Origin: Nostoc sp. ATCC 53789
GTDB lineage: Bacteria; Cyanobacteriota; Cyanobacteriia; Cyanobacteriales; Nostocaceae
Length of the DNA stretch: 64,000 bases
Assembly (NCBI RefSeq): GCF_009873495.1
Contig: NZ_CP046703.1
Coordinates: forward strand, 5,918,501 to 5,982,500
Direction of reading: 5' to 3'
Shown piece after piece: positions 61,403 through 64,000 of this stretch. The notes under the pieces were generated by a model that worked only from the letters and a program-made list of their open reading frames with translations, was not told where the DNA came from and ran no database searches. Position 1 is the stretch's first letter. Each line of letters starts with the position of its first letter. The translations under genes and the position numbers were made by a program.

Positions 61403-61969
61403 ATGTCCCTAGCATACGTAATTCTAGGTCTTCTTCAGCAGCAAGAAATGACGGGCTACGACCTTAAAACCAGCTGCTTTGATCAATGCATTGCCCATTT
61501 GTGGCCAGCAGACCAGGCACAAATTTACAGAACTCTCGATAAGCTAGTTGAGCAAGGCTGGATTACCTGTACGATTGAGATTCAGCACGATCGCCCCAAT
61601 CGCAAAGTCTACACTGTGACGGAGCTAGGGAAAGCCGGATTTGCCCAATGGCTTGGGACTCATCAGCCGTTACCAACTGTACGAGAACCAATGCTAGTCC
61701 AGTTGCATTTTGCAGATCAGTTATCGGATGAAGCCATCATTCACCTACTGGAACAACAATTGGCGGCTCGAAGCAAAAAGCTTGCTGAATGCGAAATTAT
61801 TGATTTGCCATCACTTGGTGATGATTCTGCCAACCGTGAGCAGGTAATGCAAAGGCTGGTGCTGGAGTTGTTAATCAAAAGAGAACAGACTTATATTAAT
61901 TGGTTGAACACAGCGATTAATGTTATCGCTCACCAAAAGCCATATCCATCACATTACCAAATTTTATAA
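61403..61969 (+). CDS. PadR family transcriptional regulator
   Basis: This 188 aa protein has the PadR winged helix at residues 1-80 (LAYVILGLLQQQEMTGYDLK, AQIYRTLDKLVEQGWI, RKVYTVTELGKAGFAQWL) and a C-terminal VirR-type helical domain. PadR proteins are usually repressors released by phenolic or other small aromatic compounds. The stop abuts the start of the carotenoid oxygenase gene (TAAATG), so it probably controls its own operon. Confidence 0.9.
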   Translation: MSLAYVILGLLQQQEMTGYDLKTSCFDQCIAHLWPADQAQIYRTLDKLVEQGWITCTIEIQHDRPNRKVYTVTELGKAGFAQWLGTHQPLPTVREPMLVQLHFADQLSDEAIIHLLEQQLAARSKKLAECEIIDLPSLGDDSANREQVMQRLVLELLIKREQTYINWLNTAINVIAHQKPYPSHYQIL

Positions 61970-63352
61970 ATGCCAACAATAGCAGTCAATCCTTATCTCG
62001 ATCGCAATTTTGCTCCAATCCGTGAGGAAATCACCACCGACAAATTGCCAGTCATCGGTGAATTACCCCTTGATTTATCGGGGATGTTTGTACGGAATGG
62101 CCCTAACCCTCAATGGACACCCATCGGTCAATATCACTGGTTTGATGGTGATGGGATGCTACATGGTGTGCAAATTAGCAACGGCGTAGCTACTTATCGT
62201 AACCGCTACGTTCAGACAGCCGGATGGAAAAAAGAACGAGAAGCGGGTAAGGCTCTGTGGAGTGGGTTTTTAGAACCACCGCGAATGGATAATCCCCACG
62301 GCCCCCGCAAAAACACCGCCAATACTGCCTTAGTATGGCACGCGGGTCAGATGTTGGCACTGAACGAAAGTGGTAAACCACACGCCATCAAGCTTCCTGA
62401 ATTGGAAACCATTGGCGAGTATCGCTACAATGGGAAGCTAATCTCTGCCTTCACAGCTCATCCCAAGGTAGACCCGGTGACGGGCGAGATGATATTCTTT
62501 GGCTACTCTGTATTTACGCCGCCATACCTGCAATATAGTGTTGTCTCAGCACAAGGCGAAATTTTGCGGACAGTGCCAATTGACCTGTCCATAGGAGTGA
62601 TGATGCACGATTTCGCCATCACTGAAAACTACACTATTTTTATGGATTTGCCGTTGACTTTTAGCGCCGAGCGATCGCAACGAGGAGAACCTGTGATGAT
62701 GTTCGAGCGCGATCGCCCCAGTCGTTTTGGCATTCTACCACGTCATAGTGACAACAGTAATATCCGATGGTTTGAGAGCCCCTCTTGCTACGTCTTCCAT
62801 ACCCTCAATGCTTACGAAGATGGAGATGAAGTAGTGCTTATCGCCTGTCGTATGAGTTCTACTACTGTGTTGATTTCTGATGATTCGCAACCCGATCCAG
62901 AAGGAAATATCCCGCGTTTGTATCGCTGGCGATTTAACCTCAGCACGGGGACAGTGCGTGAAGAAATGTTGGACGATGTAACTTCAGAATTTCCCCGCAT
63001 CAACGAAAATCTATTGGGGCGGCAAACCCGATATGGCTACACTAACAAAATTGCAAATAGTCCCGTACCATTATTTGAAGGTATAATTAAGTACGATTTC
63101 AGCAGTGGAAATTCACAAACCCACAAATTCGGACAGGGACGCTATGGTAGTGAAGCTGTATTTGCGCCGCGTCCTGGTGCAATTGCTGAGGATGATGGCT
63201 GGCTTGTGACTTTTGTTCATGATGAGAATTCAAACACTTCAGAATTAGTGGTGGTGAATGCCCAAGATGTGACGGCTGAACCTGTAGCGCGGGTGATAAT
63301 TCCTCAACGAGTGCCTTATGGATTTCATGGTGCTTGGGTTGCAGGGGAATAG
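61970..63352 (+). CDS. carotenoid oxygenase (RPE65/CCD) family protein
   Basis: This 460 aa seven-bladed propeller enzyme has all four iron-binding histidines: H164 in SAFTAHPKVDP, H213 in MMHDFAITEN, H277 in YVFHTLNAYED and H453 in PYGFHGAWV. The family cleaves a double bond in carotenoids, apocarotenals or stilbenes using O2. The NGPNPQWTP and FDGDGMLHGV motifs are standard. The substrate is not readable, although the PadR partner hints at an aromatic or apocarotenoid inducer. Confidence 0.92.
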   Translation: MPTIAVNPYLDRNFAPIREEITTDKLPVIGELPLDLSGMFVRNGPNPQWTPIGQYHWFDGDGMLHGVQISNGVATYRNRYVQTAGWKKEREAGKALWSGFLEPPRMDNPHGPRKNTANTALVWHAGQMLALNESGKPHAIKLPELETIGEYRYNGKLISAFTAHPKVDPVTGEMIFFGYSVFTPPYLQYSVVSAQGEILRTVPIDLSIGVMMHDFAITENYTIFMDLPLTFSAERSQRGEPVMMFERDRPSRFGILPRHSDNSNIRWFESPSCYVFHTLNAYEDGDEVVLIACRMSSTTVLISDDSQPDPEGNIPRLYRWRFNLSTGTVREEMLDDVTSEFPRINENLLGRQTRYGYTNKIANSPVPLFEGIIKYDFSSGNSQTHKFGQGRYGSEAVFAPRPGAIAEDDGWLVTFVHDENSNTSELVVVNAQDVTAEPVARVIIPQRVPYGFHGAWVAGE

Positions 63353-63480
63353 CCGTGTGGGATGTGTGGGAGGTGTGGGAAGTGTGGGAGGATGGGGAAG
63401 AAATCTGCCCCCCCACACTCCCCTCTCTCCCCACACTCCCCCCTCTCCCCAAACTCCCCACACTCCTCTTCTCCCTTTGC
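63353..63480. repeat. GTGTGGGAG / CTCCCCACAC inverted tandem tract
   Basis: Four or more GTGTGGGA units (63355-63392) are followed by many CCCCACACTCC units (63411-63470). The two halves are complementary and could form a long GC-rich hairpin behind the carotenoid oxygenase gene. Confidence 0.7.
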
Positions 63481-63522
63481 CTACACTATGCATGAGAGAT
63501 CCGGGATTAGTGGAACTCACAT

Positions 63523-64000
63523 TTACGTTTTTTCCCTATAACCTCCAGCGTAGTCAATTACGCAGATTGTTCTATATGATTTGTGAGTTCCATAAGCAAC
63601 GCCAGACACTTTAAAAGCGCCGTTAAATATATTTTTTCTATGACCGCGATCGCGCACGCCATCATCAATAATTAATTGCATGACAATATCTTGGGCGGTA
63701 TTTGGGCCATAACTAATATTTTCACCAGCCGTTGTTTGCCATGCACCATAGCGGTTGATGCGATTAAAGGGATTGCTACCATCGCTACCATCATGACCTG
63801 TAGCACCTTTTGGCCCTTGGTCTTTAACATGGTCTTTTGCTCCTAAAGACATACCTTTAGAGGCACTCAACGCTCCTACAGGACGTGCAGATTTCAAAAA
63901 TGCGATCGCTTCATCGACTGCTTTAACTCCTTCTTGAGTTCGCAAATAGGTATTATTAGAAATTTTGACTCGGTTCCCTTCAAAGCGCTTCCTATAGTTT
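63523..64000 (-). CDS. CAP-domain (SCP/PR1-like) protein, cut by the right edge
   Basis: The frame is open from the stop at 63523 to the window end, and it continues upstream of the internal TTG at 63945 as NYRKRFEGNRVKISNNTYLRTQEGVKAVDEA (in parts). The start is therefore outside the window. The CAP residues are GATGHDGSDGSNPFNRINRYG (His), TAGENISYG (Glu) and DRGHRKNIF (His). Bacterial CAP proteins are usually exported and of varied function. At least 159 residues are present. Confidence 0.85.
   Translation of the reverse strand, partial: NYRKRFEGNRVKISNNTYLRTQEGVKAVDEAIAFLKSARPVGALSASKGMSLGAKDHVKDQGPKGATGHDGSDGSNPFNRINRYGAWQTTAGENISYGPNTAQDIVMQLIIDDGVRDRGHRKNIFNGAFKVSGVAYGTHKSYRTICVIDYAGGYREKT

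Noticed and set aside
63245..63614. Gly/Trp- and Pro/His-rich open frames on both strands
   Set aside because: They are translations of the GTGTGGGAG tandem tract, not genes.
1..64000. tRNA, rRNA, tmRNA or riboswitch genes
   Set aside because: No T-loop consensus, rRNA block or known riboswitch core was recognised on reading; a covariance search would be needed to exclude small RNAs.

Overview
The window looks like chromosome from a filamentous, heterocyst-type cyanobacterium close to Nostoc. The evidence is the very frequent HIP1 octamer GCGATCGC, heptamer STRR-type repeats (TTGGTCA and CCCCAAT-like), many short palindromic dispersed repeats, a DnaB split by the cyanobacterial-type intein, the gene order ffh-rpsP-KH-phoH, and many cyanobacterial families (DUF3352, DUF4332, DUF29, Uma2). 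No tRNA, rRNA or CRISPR array was recognised.

Layout. 0-11 kb: a broken Uma2 gene, a PrsW-like membrane protease next to a methyltransferase, mscL, a DUF3352 protein, an M1 aminopeptidase with HEAT-like repeats, a UbiB/ABC1 kinase and a small membrane protein. 11.5-22.3 kb: a polysaccharide or glycoconjugate region with at least eight glycosyltransferases (GT-A DxD types, two GT4, one GT10/fucosyltransferase-like) and an ABC exporter that carries two histidine-kinase-type helical hairpins at its C-terminus. 22.6-29 kb: gloB, rplI, intein-bearing dnaB, an FKBP isomerase, a phasin-like protein and a 2TM protein. 29-31 kb: an IS110-family insertion sequence.

30.9-36.6 kb is the most unusual part. 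It is a minus-strand cassette of a small double-glycine-leader protein, five nearly identical tandem 86-88 aa peptide genes, a sixth divergent peptide gene, an APH-fold phosphotransferase and a HopA1-family protein. APH-like and HopA1-like pairs form the Ser/Thr dehydratase of thioviridamide-type and class V lanthipeptide pathways. The locus is therefore best read as a candidate RiPP system whose precursors have no cysteine.

36.8-48.7 kb: an M16 peptidase pair (one active, one lacking the zinc motif), TetR, DUF4332, DUF29, PhzF, a MITE-like element, a charged lipoprotein, an M24 aminopeptidase, a second ABC exporter and an exported protein. 48.8-54 kb: a PIN toxin with a nonsense-mutated partner gene, a ChuX/HutX-like protein, and the phoH-KH-rpsP-ffh cluster. 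54-64 kb: Uma2, a DsbA-family protein, a pseudogene cut by a 432 bp TA-flanked element, an unknown membrane protein, a TnpB remnant, an M3 oligopeptidase, a PadR-carotenoid oxygenase pair and a CAP-domain protein running off the right edge.

Functionally the window mixes housekeeping (replication, ribosome, SRP, proteolysis, detoxification) with three accessory themes: surface glycan assembly and export, a ribosomal-peptide cassette, and heavy repeat and mobile-element activity that has broken several small genes and been absorbed in frame by others.
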